The position numbers and the translations under genes are program-made. From Bathynomus jamesi (lineage: Eukaryota; Arthropoda; Malacostraca; Isopoda; Cirolanidae), in NCBI GenBank assembly GCA_023014485.1, contig JAJOZX010001570.1, positions 487,501 through 551,500 on the forward strand: DNA of 64,000 bases, in the 5' to 3' direction. Shown in pieces: positions 1 through 9,966 of the stretch. Numbering within the stretch: the first letter of the stretch is position 1; every line of letters starts with the position of its first letter. The notes under the pieces were generated by a model. The model made no database searches. It was not told where the DNA came from and saw only the letters and a list, made by a program, of their open reading frames with translations.

Positions 1-305
1 GAATCTGTCTCTCAGTTCTTGAGTCAAGCAGCAATGACGAGACCTACGCGATGTCAAAAGATGTCAAAATGATCGAGAGCTATCACCAAGAAAAACGCCT
101 GGCTGCATGTGACAATCCTATTAGTTGGTGGAAAAATACGCAGAATATCTATCCATACTTGAGTAAACTTGCAAGGAAACATTTAGCCTGTCCTCCAACA
201 AACGTACCAAGCGAGAGATTATTTAGCAGTGCTGGATTAATATATGATGAAAAGAGAAACAGACTGGCAGCAGAAAAGGCAGAAAAAATTAATGTTCCTT
301 AAGCA
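1..305 (+). pseudogene. hAT transposase C-terminal (hATC dimerisation) fragment
   Basis: The frame at 51-302 encodes the hAT C-terminal dimerisation domain: a tryptophan pair (ISWWK), then IYPYLSKLARKHLACPP and the hallmark VPSERLFSSAGLIYDEKRNRL. In ZBED1-like hAT transposases this domain sits at the extreme C-terminus and dimerises the transposase. The DDE core and zinc finger would lie left of the window edge, so only the tail is visible. The frame ends at 302 soon after the domain, as in the family. A hAT-like terminal sequence follows at 765-849, so this is probably the right end of one element. Confidence 0.8.
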
Positions 306-764
306 TAACCTTCCTATAATTAAGTTTGAACATTAAACGATGAACATCTTAGTTTACTTTATTTTAATTACTCATTATAAATATGCCTAATAAAACTTTA
401 AACTTAATAAATAGTTATCAAGCTAATTAAAGATCTCTTTCTATAAGGGTGGAGGTTGGGGAAAGAGGTCGGTGGGGGTGCATTTGAGTTGGCTTCACGT
501 CCCGCATCCTGGTAACACAATTATGGTTTCTAATTGTGGCTGAAACTCAACAAAATATAACGAATTTATTTGCAGACGAATTCACTAATTGATTTCTATA
601 TTAGTTAGATGCTTGATATTATTTTATATGTTCAGAGAAAAGTACAGCAATTATTGTACAATTAATCAATTATACTACATTATAGCTACAGCTCTCTCTA
701 TAATAACTTATTATATACGTTAAACACAACAAATCTCGAATATATCCTAAAAAATAACGAAAAT
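306..764. other. No gene seen; probable 3' untranslated part of the hAT element
   Basis: AT-rich sequence with a short G-rich patch near 445-485. No coding potential or structured repeat is recognised. It lies between the hAT C-terminus and the GGATGC-rich terminal array, so it is probably internal to that element. Confidence 0.4.
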
Positions 765-849
765 GTAGACATCCGCATCCGCAAATCAAACATCCTCATC
801 CGCATCCGCATCCGCGGATGTGAAAAAAATGACATCCGCTACATCACTA
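765..849 (-). repeat. hAT-type terminus with (GGATGC)n subterminal array
   Basis: Read on the minus strand, the segment starts TAGTGATGTAGCGGATG and continues with repeated GGATGC/CGGATG hexamers for about 80 bp. A TAGTGATG start with subterminal hexamer arrays is hAT-like and is also seen, with a different hexamer, in the MITE at 21641-22152. It is probably the right terminus of the element whose C-terminal coding end is at 51-302. The matching left end is outside the window. Confidence 0.55.
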
Positions 850-920
<71 letters not shown>

Positions 921-924
921 ATAT
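850..924. repeat. (TA)n/(CA)n/(TA)n microsatellite
   Basis: Compound dinucleotide array: TA, then CA, then a long TA tract. It separates the hAT terminus from the next MITE. Confidence 0.95.
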
Positions 925-1104
925 AGGCTGACCATATTTCCTTGAGACAAAAAAGGGACGGGGGTTATGTAATATTCTGTATTCATGAAAAAGTAAGTAC
1001 ATAAACCGGGACAAAATTGAAATTTTTATTAAAACGACGGGACGGCCAGGAAATATAAAACAAACGGTACTGTCCCGTTCAAAACGGTACGTATGGTCAG
1101 CCTA
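925..1104. mobile_element. 180-bp MITE with AGGCTGACCATA terminal inverted repeats
   Basis: The left end TAGGCTGACCATA is mirrored by TATGGTCAGCCTA at the right end. The interior carries related subterminal motifs (GGGACGG and CCGTCCC). There is no coding capacity. It sits within TA microsatellite, so a target-site duplication cannot be read and the superfamily is open. Confidence 0.65.
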
Positions 1105-1121
1105 TATATATATATATATAT

Positions 1122-1436
1122 AATGTTTCAGACCAACAAAGACCCTAGGATCCACTCATGGCTGGTCTACCTAACTGTGTTCGTAATTGTGTATTGTGTA
1201 TGTCCTCCGTGTTGGCGGAGGGGACCTACAATTTTACGTGGGTTCCGAACCACAAGAACATAAGAAATTTATTATAAAAACTGCCTGTACATTGGCAACG
1301 ACCAGTTTTTACAAAATTAAATAATTATCAATTTAAAACTAATTAATTATCGATTTAAAACTAAAGATAGAATCTCTGGATCCAGAGGATCAAGTCATAA
1401 TAGACTACTATCCACAAATATGTTACACTCATATAA
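1122..1436 (-). mobile_element. 5'-truncated CR1-type LINE, 3' UTR only
   Basis: The reverse complement matches the 3' UTR of the long CR1-type copy at 47136-50942, from the bases around 50650 to its 3' end. This includes the T-arm-like core (here at 1219-1260) and the terminal GTCTGAAACATTA. It ends in (TA)n at 1106-1121, so the 3' end is joined to a TA microsatellite as in other LINE copies here. The short length is typical of abortive reverse transcription. Confidence 0.85.
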
Positions 1437-1804
1437 TGAGGGTGGGTAGGATAGGGGAATCCTGAAGCATACCCCGTGAAAATTTTAAAAAATGTAACTG
1501 CATAATGCTACATTCTGGTGACTTTTCAGAGAGATATGCAGCAAAATCATCAGTTTAGTGAAATGTTTTTTAAAGATCTCCATATTTTTTCATGAAAGTA
1601 AATTATGACACGTGACTTGGAACTTATATTTTGAAATACCATGATAAGATCCATTTTAATCACAGTCAACCCCGTGTTCCATTCCCTTAATCTTTCAATA
1701 AACCAAAAAAAGTAATACTGAGATATTTTATTTTACCTTCTATTTTATTTAGATAACAAGAGGGATGCCATCCCCTCTAAATGTGAGCCCTGTGTGTATA
1801 TACA
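1437..1804. other. No feature recognised
   Basis: AT-rich unique-looking sequence between two LINE fragments. No frame, RNA motif or terminal repeat could be supported. Confidence 0.4.
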
Positions 1805-1827
1805 CAGTATATATATATATATATATA

Positions 1828-4795
1828 CTGGACAAAGTTTTATACCTGAAAGGACTCATACAAGAAGCCGGAGCAGACTTTACATACCTCACGGAAACTC
1901 ATCTAAAGGACTGCCAGGCGAACTGTGAAAACGATAGTTCTGTGTTGACAAAAAAGAAATACAAATTGACAACTATAACATACATCGAGCCAACAGGACA
2001 GTGAGACGTAAAGGAGGATGTGCTATTTACACACGCGAAAGGCATATGGTAGAAATGACTATAAGTACCTCAAACAGCTACGGAGAATGTGTAGCGGCAA
2101 AAGTTGAAAAATTAAATATGGTACTAATTGTAATGTACAGACCCCCAAACACGCCAACTTCAAAATTTTCAGATTCCATTACAGAAGTAAGAAACTGGGT
2201 AAAAGAACTACACTCTCCAACCCCAAATATTTTTCTCTGTGGTGATTTTAATTTCCCATTCACGAAATATAAAAGGATAGGAAAAAACATATGTATACAC
2301 CAGGACAAGGGGGGCACACGGGAAGAACAGGAGCAGGTAAAAATGCTACTAGCTCTGTCTGATGAATTTATGTTAACGCAAGAAATAACAGAAAACACAA
2401 GAAAAACAACTGCCTAGATTTGGTATTCACAGAAAACAGCAACCTAATTGATAACGTAGAAATATCTCCAACTATAATATCAGACCACAACATCATTGAA
2501 ATAACAACCAATATAAAAGCAACAGGAAAGGAAAGAATACGAACAACAGAAAGAAGCAAATTCGAAATTTTAAATTTTCACTCTAAAGCTATAAACTAGG
2601 AAGATGTTGCATCCAGCATGGAAGTAATAGATTGGAAAACCATTTTCGAGGCCAAGACAACGGAAGAGATGCTAATGACTTTAGAGGAGAAGACGCTGGA
2701 AATTGTGGAAAGACATGTCCCAAAAATACAGCAAAGAGGAAAGAAGAGAAGCAGGTTCGAGAGACAAAAGAGGTCATTGTTCCGAAAGAGAAAAAGAGTG
2801 ACTGCAAAATTAAGTAACTGTTAAGATGACAACATCAGGAAAATATTAAATGATAAACTGCAGAGTATCGATGACGTCATACAGAAACTAATTGAGAAGA
2901 AGCATACAGAAAAAGACGACGACGACGACGCTATAGAAGCGATAAAGGTTAACTCAAAGTACTTCTATAATTTTGCAAAAAGGAAGTCTAACGGAAGTAT
3001 CTAAAATATTAAGAGCTCAGTACAAATCATCTTTCAGTATCCCAAAAACTGACAAACTGATATGCGATAGAAACACGTTCTTTGAAGAAGAACTGCAAGG
3101 GGAAAGTATAACGGACTTGACTTTACGACAGATGATATTACACAAGCTATAGTGAAACTAAAAGCACACTCGACGGCAGGACCGGATAAATGGAATGCTA
3201 CACTGATCAAAAACTGCATGAATGCAATCGCTGAGCCCCTATATTGGATATGGAGACGATCACTAGACACGGGAGAAATACCGGGCATCCTGAAGAGCGC
3301 GAACATAGTCCCAATATATAAAGGAGGAGATCGATCCGAGGCCAAAAACTACAGGCCAGTGTCACTTATATCTCATCTCACTAAAATATTTGAAAGAATA
3401 GTTAGACAGAAAATCTATGACTTTTTGGAAACTTGGGAAAAAGTTAAATGATAACCAACGTGGGTTTCGGTCAGGCAGATCATGCCTATCACAACTAATG
3501 GAACACTACAACATTATTGATGCATTGGAAAGTAATGAAAACTATAATGTAATATACAGAGACTTTGCCAAAGCGTTGGACAAGTGCGACTATGGAATCA
3601 TAATACATAAACTGAAATATATGGGAATAACAGGAAAAGTAGGGAAATGGATATATAATTTCCTTAGTGAGGGCGGCAAATCGTTACAGTACAAGGAATA
3701 TTTTCATCAGAATCAGAGGTCCTCAGCTCAGTACCACAAGGAGCAGTATTAGCTCCACTACTCTTCATGATCTTGCTAACTGACAAAGATGAGGACGTTA
3801 CCAGAGACACCATAGTAACATCCTTTGCGGATGACACAAAGATCAGTAGAAAAATAAGAAACCCAGAAGATATTGGATCTCTACAAACCGACATGAACAG
3901 GATCTACAAGTAGACGGAAGACAACAATATGAAATTTAACAGAAATTTCAGCTGTTAAGGTACAGAAAAAAAGAGGACCTATAAAATCCATGGAATATTA
4001 TACCCAAAATGGACAGGAAATTCAGAGAAATTCTAGAGCAAAAGATTTAGGGGTTGTAATGACTGATGATGCGAAATTTGAAACACAAAATAAGATAGCA
4101 GTAAACAGAGCAAAGAGAATAACTGGGCAGATACTGAAAACCTTTAAACGAAGGGATAAGAATATAATGATTCCTCTACTGAAAACACTGATCATACCCA
4201 AATTGGAATACTGCTGGGTCCTAACATCCCCATATAAAAAAGAAGACATTAAAAGGGATTCAGAGAAGCTTCACAGCCAAGATCAAGGGGTGTAAAGAAC
4301 TAAATTCTGGGAAAGGTTACGCGAACTAAACCTATATTCACTGGAAAGGAGAAGAGAGAGATACACCATCATTTACACTTGGAAAATAATGCAGAAACTA
4401 GTCCCTAATCTTACTCTGAACCCTGTAACTCCCCAAACAACAGTGGAAAGTAGAAAAGGAAGACTGTGTCGTGTTCCCAAACTAAAGGCGAGACAGGGAA
4501 CATCCTTAACCCTGAAAGAAAATAGTTTTGTTGTGAGAGGACCAAAACTGTTTAATCAGCTGCCCAAACACCCAAGGAACACGAATGGTGTTGCAGTGGA
4601 CGTCTTCAAAAGAAGATTAGACGCCTGGCTCAGCACGATCCCCGATAAGCCGGGCGTACCTGGCTATGTGAGGTGGAGAGTACAAGAAACCAACTCACTA
4701 CTTCACCAGGCCAACTCGAGAGGAGGGGTGACAAGCTTGACCTTCGTGAAATGGGGAATCATCGCACGGAACCTTTGAAAGGTTGAAAGGTATAT
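1828..4795 (+). mobile_element. CR1-type LINE, family A copy A (endonuclease + RT, decayed)
   Basis: Frames in order encode an APE endonuclease with LTETHL (~1890), the GDFNFP motif (~2245) and SDHNII (~2483); a basic linker; and a reverse transcriptase with AGPDKWN (~3178), YKGGDRS then NYRPVSL (~3320-3370), FAKALDKCDYG (~3565) and the catalytic FADDTK (~3828). The C-terminal region ends GVPGYVRWR (~4660-4690). The protein nicks target DNA and primes reverse transcription there. Frameshifts and stops split it into at least six pieces (1765-2004, 2001-2417, 3152-3451, 3417-3752, 3990-4295, 4389-4778), so it is inactive. The start of the endonuclease and any ORF1 are missing after the (TA)n at 1808-1828. 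The 3' end runs into TATATA. Confidence 0.9.
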
Positions 4796-4945
4796 ATACT
4801 TTTTGTAAAACTGCTTTTTGTCCCACTAACCGAATTATATAAAAGATTAATCTAAATGAAAATGATTTAACGTTTTTCTAGTTAATCTTTGTTCGTGTTA
4901 GAAGTTCTTTCAACATAAATTAATAATTAGTTGGTGTTATAATAC

Positions 4946-5020
4946 CTTTCTGTGATTTTTTCTTGAGTAACCTTATACTGGACAGGAGTAAGCTTTCTTA
5001 GAAGTTGTTCCTTTTCTTCT
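4946..5020 (-). CDS. Candidate exon of methionine-R-sulfoxide reductase B (or relic)
   Basis: On the minus strand a 75-bp stretch lies between a CAG acceptor (5021-5022) and a GT donor (4944-4945). It translates as EEKEQLLRKLTPVQYKVTQE followed by KITER. This resembles the N-terminal block LTPxQYxVTQExGTER of MsrB, the enzyme that reduces methionine-R-sulfoxide. The usual glycine before TER is isoleucine here, and the catalytic cysteine lies in later exons not found in the window. The donor GTATTA is weak. It could be a real exon of a long gene, a retropseudogene piece or a chance resemblance. The surrounding 4800-5300 is not recognised as a repeat. Confidence 0.4.
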
Positions 5021-5302
5021 CTGGGTAAGACTCTTGGGGGAGGGATTTGGGGAGTCTTTGCACCACTTTTAAACCCTCCTTTACCCCCCAATTTCTTCGG
5101 TGAAACTTGAGGTTTCGGTAGATAGGATCTCGAGGAAGGCTTTACCTCGGAATCTCTCCCTAACTGGCGATGGAAAGAAGACCTTCCTGAAGAGGATCGA
5201 AGAATACCTTGACTATACATTACCTGTAGAGAAGAAAAACAAAGGTCTCAGTCGAAATATACATAATCGTCGACACAACAAAAGGTTCAGTGAAAACAAA
5301 TA

Positions 5303-6654
5303 CAGTAAACCCTCGTTATTCACGGTTAAATTTCTGTATACCGACTCGCTATTCACGGTATCAAGTTTCGCCTATTCACGGTTCATGTCAATCACATTTA
5401 TACAGCTGTTTGCTGTAGCAGCGTGTTACGAAAACGGCCCATACCCCACCATTATCATAATCATCTATTGTTGTCTATTATCATAATATAGTCGTTATTT
5501 TTTATTTTATTTCTTTTTGCAGTTTTGATTGCCTTCTAAAATGGCTCCAAAGAGAAAAAGTATTGAGAGCGGATCAAGTGCAAAAAGATCCAAGAAAGTG
5601 ATGTCATTGAGCCAGAAAATTTAATTATTAGACCGAATGACTGAGGGTGAAACTGTCGCATCATTGGGCCAATCATATGGCGTAAAAGAAAAAAGAAAAA
5701 AAAATTGGGGCAAGTGTAGCATCTAAGTGTCCCTCAAAGTGCAAAGGCATCTTTTGTTGCTCGTGATTCGAACATAGTAAAAATGGAAAAGGCATTAAAT
5801 ATCTGGATAGAGGGCCAGAATATGAAAAAATGTCCACCGGGTTGCCCAGTGATACGGGCAAAAGCCAAGAACATTTACGACCACTTTGCGCAAACTTCGG
5901 GTGAAGGTAGTAGCAGTGCTAGCGGTGCAAGATTTATAGCTTTACTGACCGAAGAAGACCTAGAAGAGCTGATTAGGTCAAGTGAAAATGCTAACGAAGA
6001 TAAGGTGTGGTGTGTGGTGGTGAAGTCGCAGTTGAACATGAAGAGGCTATAAAATTTTTTACAAATAGCCAAGACTTTTTCTGATGAAGTTTTTGAGGCA
6101 GACCACTTCAAGGAAAAAAACATCAAGTTCAGGAGAGAGGTGGATGGTGCGATGACCCCTTATACAGAACTTTATAAGGACTGACATAAAAATGCAAAAC
6201 AGGCAACCATCACCAGTTTCTTTCGTCTAGTTCAACCCACCACTACCACTTCAAGTTCTCCTCCCTCACCTACAGCCTCTGTGGCCCTGTGGGGTTCTCC
6301 ATTGATGCTCCAAAGGAATCATCATTCTAATCCCCCTCCAAAACAACCATCATCATTAGCACTAAGGTAAGTTAATGAGAGACATTTATTTAACCATTAT
6401 GCATTTATTTTACACTATTTATTTACGTTACATATTTAAGATATTGTTTTTACCGATTAATTTTCTTTGCAGCTACATTTGTTATTTAATTTTATTTAAT
6501 GGTACATTAATATTTAATATAATGTAGTATTTTAATTTATAGTATAGAATTTCTGAACTCGGTACACCCACCTATCCCCCTTTTTCCCCATAGGCCCAAG
6601 GATTCACTATTCACGATAGTGTTCAGGAACCCTATCCCCTGTGAATAACGAATG
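5303..6654 (+). mobile_element. Tigger/pogo element, internally deleted
   Basis: TA dinucleotides at 5301-5302 and 6655-6656 flank inverted ends CAGTAAACCCTCGTTATTCA (left) and a right end whose complement reads CATTCGTTATTCAC. The motif TATTCACGG/TATTCACGA recurs subterminally on both sides. It is about 1.35 kb against roughly 2.5 kb for complete Tiggers, and the DDE catalytic core is absent. It is therefore a non-autonomous derivative that kept both ends of the protein-coding region. Confidence 0.85.
5541..6350 (+). pseudogene. Tigger transposase relic: CENP-B-type N-terminus and PIP-box C-terminus
   Basis: ATG at 5541 opens a frame beginning MAPKRKS then SKKVMSLSQKI, the N-terminal psq/CENP-B-type HTH of Tigger transposases. 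It stops at once. A second frame (5783-6052) carries MEKALNIWIEGQNMKKCP and a later LTEEDLEELI segment. A third piece around 6150-6260 contains KQATITSFFRLV near the C-terminus. The DDE_1 domain between the HTH and the acidic C-terminus is missing. The QATITSFF string fits the PCNA-binding consensus QxxIxxFF known from pogo-type transposases. At least three disruptions mean no function. Confidence 0.75.
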
Positions 6655-6765
6655 TAAATATTGTTTGCGCTTCCAAAATTAGAAAACGTATGAGACTCGT
6701 ATTTCAGCTGGTGCGGTACCCCCCCCCCCCCCACACACACACACAAAAACAAACAATCGGAAGTC

Positions 6766-6861
6766 TTAACCTTTTAAGGCCCGAATTTTTTGTAGGTTTA
6801 AATTATGAATGCGTGTATTTGAAACGCTACCAATTTGTAACAGTCGTCCCGAAAAGGTTAA
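6766..6861. mobile_element. 96-bp piggyBac-like MITE (TTAA-flanked)
   Basis: The segment begins TTAACCTTTT and ends AAAAGGTTAA, so TTAA duplications with CCTTTT-type inverted ends frame it. The interior motif GTGTATTTGAAACG is shared in reverse orientation with the MITE at 38219-38314, which marks them as one family. It has no coding capacity. TTAA targets and these ends fit piggyBac-type MITEs. Confidence 0.6.
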
Positions 6862-7331
6862 ATTTCAGTATTTCAAAAAGTAAATTACACTTTATACGAA
6901 AAGTTAGCCTTCATTATTATTTCATATAAAATTAACAAATGATTTTTGGTCCGTCCGTCTGTTACGTACCTAATCATCTATCTTCGTAAAAAAATACAAA
7001 ATCCAATAAATTCCGACCTATATTTGAAACGTGAAGAGACGATAACACCTGATAAATTGATTAAAAGGTGACCCCACCCAATTTTCAGATGCATTTCGGT
7101 TTCGAGAATTCCATCATTTTATGGGCGTGAACACCGAGTGAGTTTCCTATTCGTGATAAAAAGTTTGAGAGATGCCACTATAAAAATTAGTAAAATGGAA
7201 ACAAAATGGAAAAAATGGAATATACATTGCATCCATTATTATTTATTTATTTTATAAAATGATTTGTCCAATAACCCGATTCTGTCAATAAAAAAATTAG
7301 CTTGCAAAAGCGTTTTATAACACACACACAC
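6862..7331. other. No feature recognised
   Basis: AT-rich spacer ending in a short (CA)n tract at 7322-7333. Nothing coding or repeated was recognised. Confidence 0.4.
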
Positions 7332-7606
7332 ACCGTCTGCCTAGAAAAAGGGTCCACTCTAAAAACATCCATGGAATCAACATTTTTTCAATCAGTATGA
7401 AACTTGTACACGTAAAAGATACATAAAACATCTACCTGTAAACCAAATTTCAGTTCGAAGCTATCAAAAATAACGATTTATTAAATATTTCTCTAATAAT
7501 ACTACAACTGATGGTCGACAAACTAATCAAGAATCCTTTATTTCCATTTTCACTTTTGTAAATTCTAACATACGATTTTTTGTTTTTAACAGGGTTATAA
7601 AATATA

Positions 7607-7840
7607 GTGAATATGCCATTTTCAGAGGAAGATAAGATTATAATTAAGCATTATAGACTAGAAAAGGGATATGGACGAACGAAACTACTCTCCGAATTCC
7701 CCAACAAAGGATGGACTCTTGGTGGTTTGGGAAAGCTTCTAAAGAAAATTGACGAGACTGGGGATATCAAGAGAAGAGAGGGAAGTGGGCGACCAAAAAC
7801 TATTCGCATACAAGACAAAATTGACGACGTCGAAGAACAT
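7607..7840 (+). pseudogene. DD37D transposase, N-terminal HTH part
   Basis: The frame starts at ATG 7613 as MPFSEEDKIIIKHYRLEKG and continues through GRTKLLSEFPNKGW and ETGDIKRREGSGRPKT. This is the bipartite HTH plus GRPR-like linker that binds the terminal repeats. The frame is interrupted at 7841 by a mariner-related insertion, and the last residues of the frame come from that insertion. Confidence 0.8.
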
Positions 7841-7841
7841 A

Positions 7842-8451
7842 CAGGGTGTCCCAAAAGTCCCTATCTATTTTGTTGAAATAGGCTGAATTTCAAATGAATG
7901 TTTTAATGACATGATTGCACGCACCTTTCTAGACAAATCATGCATTAGATTTCTATTTTAATTATTTTTAAATTTTTAATTAATTTTTTCAGTTCCATAT
8001 CATTGATGATGAATGTGCATGAACGCGTTATGATAGTAACATGTCGCATCAGAGGAATGAAATGTGAAATTAGAGACCGATTCTAAAGAAGGTTTCATAA
8101 GCCTGGACCGACAGATAAAGCAATTCGTGAATTTAGGCCCTGGGCAGCGCGATCTCCGGATTTGACCCCATTGGATTTCTTTGCTTGGGGTTTCATTAAA
8201 TCAGAGGTCTAAAGGCAAGCAGTTGAGAAAATAACCCCTGAAATGCTCGGAAATGTGTTCCGCAATGCAGCTGACCGCTTTGAGATTTGCAGAGATACAG
8301 ATGGAGCACATGTGGAAACTGCTAATTAAAGATTTTAATGGTGTAATACTTGTAATTTGTATAGAAATACACCTGTATTCAGGTCAGTGTGACATTTATT
8401 TGAAATTCAGGCTATTTCAACTAAATAGATAGGGACTTTTGGGACACCCTG
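7842..8451 (+). mobile_element. Nested mariner-related element, internally deleted
   Basis: TA at 7840-7841 and 8452-8453 flank inverted ends CAGGGTGTCCCAAAAGTCCC and its complement, with the match extending to about 40 bp. Inside, a frame relic from MNVHERVMIV and GPTDKAIREF jumps directly to PWAARSPDLTPLDFFAWG and ITPEMLGNVFRNAADRFEIC. This is the end of a mariner-type DDD transposase, so the first two catalytic blocks are gone. The same N-terminal family recurs at 59220-59894. Insertion postdates the host DD37D element. Confidence 0.85.
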
Positions 8452-8657
8452 TATATTAAGTCAGGAAAACCAGCCAGGAACCCATATGACACTAGCTCGC
8501 GTATCAAGAGTTACAATTATCAGAAACTAGTGTGAGACACATAATTAAACAAGATCTTCAACTAAAACCTTTCAAAAGAGTGCACGGCCAAAGGATTACT
8601 CAAATTGACGAGCAGAAACGAGTTCAAAGATCAAAACAAATCTTAGGCGAGTAACAT

Positions 8658-9293
8658 GTGATAAACTTGCAAAGGCTTTTTCACAAAAAGAGATTCACTG
8701 TGGAGCCACCTCGGAACAGTCAAAATGACAAAGTTTACTCGCACGTTCAATGTAAGAATGAAATAAATGAAATACCTGATAGCAGACTTTTTGCAACCAG
8801 AAGTCATTTCTCAGCTAGTGTCATGGTGTCAGTTGGCATATCAAAGTTAGGAAAAACATCCATTCATTTTATTGAGCCTGGTGTAAAAGTCACTGCCGTG
8901 TACTATCGAAATACTCTGCTGCGAAACATGCTTTCCTAAATTCAAAATTTGGCCAACGGTGGTTATTATATTTTTCAGCAAGACGGAGCAACGTCCCATA
9001 CAGCAATAGCAACTGTGGTATACTTAAAAAATAATGTCCCAGAATTACTTGAACCCCAAAATTGGCCACCTAACAGTCCTGACTTGAACCCTGTTGACTA
9101 TGGAATCTGGGAAAATTTGGCACACACAGTTTACAGGAGCAGGGTGAGAAATGTTGATCACTCACGTCAGCTGCTTCTGGAGAAGTGGGAAGAGATACCA
9201 CAGGAGCAGATCGATCGAACCATTGATGAATTTCGTCCAAGATTGAAGAAAATTGTTGAAACAGAAGGGAAACACATTGAACAATTTTTTTAA
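8658..9293 (+). pseudogene. DD37D transposase, catalytic part (broken)
   Basis: Two frames (8658-8939 and 8949-9293) encode the catalytic half. FTVEPPRNSQNDKVYSHVQ follows the position of the first catalytic Asp, but that site reads FHKKR, so the first Asp appears lost. The second Asp is in FQQDGATSHT and the third in PDLNPVDYGIWE. I count 37 residues between these two Asp, which gives the DD37D signature. A stop at 8940 separates the halves. The C-terminus GKHIEQFF is complete. Confidence 0.8.
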
Positions 9294-9802
9294 TAGGAGT
9301 TTCCAAATAGTAAAATGTTAATTTGATTTCTTTTGTAAACTTAGGATTAAAGTTCTGTTTCGAAATTCAAATTTTTTTTTTTATTTTCATGGTTTTTTAA
9401 TGGAGACATTTCCCATATTTTATAAATCTTATGATGTATTTTATAACTAAAATGAGAATAAAAATTTTATTACCAAAGTTTTACTGCCTTTGTGGACTCC
9501 CAGAATTCAAAACTGGGGCGATGTTCACCAACAAAATTTGTTGAACAAATAATCCTCATTAAATCATTAATTTGAATTTAATAATCTGAAAATTAGTGTA
9601 CATATATACCGTTTACATAGTTCTGCTCTCTATGAGTTTCATTATATTTGGTTAATAAATGTTGATTTCATGGCTGTTTTTAGAGTGAATCCTTTGTTTT
9701 GGCAGACTGTATATATTACTGATTCATTTTTATATATTTCTCGTTACATCCATTGTACGTTCCTCGTACATGGATACCGTCATTGGATAGGTTGGGAGAT
9801 GC

Positions 9803-9966
9803 GGTTGTTTAACTCCCTTCGCAACATCTAAGGTCATATGACGGAGGGGACCTACAATTTTACGTGGGATTCGAACCACGGGTCGCTACATAATCCGGAC
9901 GCAGAAGACCGTTTTCCATCCGACTCAATGTCGTTTAACTTCGCTGATCGACGGGAAGCGGTTTTT
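9803..9966 (-). mobile_element. 5S-rRNA-derived SINE, minus strand copy
   Basis: Read on the minus strand it contains a 5S-like segment (CGAAGTTAAACGACATTGAG, then GGATGGAAAACGG replacing the 5S box C), followed by TGTAGCGACCCGTGGTTCGA, ACGTAAAATTGTAGGTCCCC and the tail GTTGCGAAGGGAGTTAAACA. This copy has lost part of the GTAGTTGGATGGG segment. It is the same family as the copies near 16.5, 33.1, 34.1 and 39.5 kb. Confidence 0.8.

Larger units (their letters stand above)
7332..9709 (+). mobile_element. Tc1/mariner-superfamily element of the DD37D (maT-like) type, carrying a nested element
   Basis: Imperfect inverted ends of about 60 bp face each other: CCGTCTGCC with TCCACTCTAAAAACAT on the left, and on the right (complement) CAGTCTGCC with TTCACTCTAAAAACAG. 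A TA follows at 9710-9711. Removing the 612-bp nested insertion (7842-8451 plus duplicated TA) leaves about 1.77 kb. The transposase is in two recognisable parts (7607-7842 and 8658-9293). Several disruptions show it is dead. Confidence 0.8.

Noticed and set aside
5100..5486. 128-residue plus frame
   Set aside because: It runs from unassigned sequence into the Tigger left end and shows no domain.
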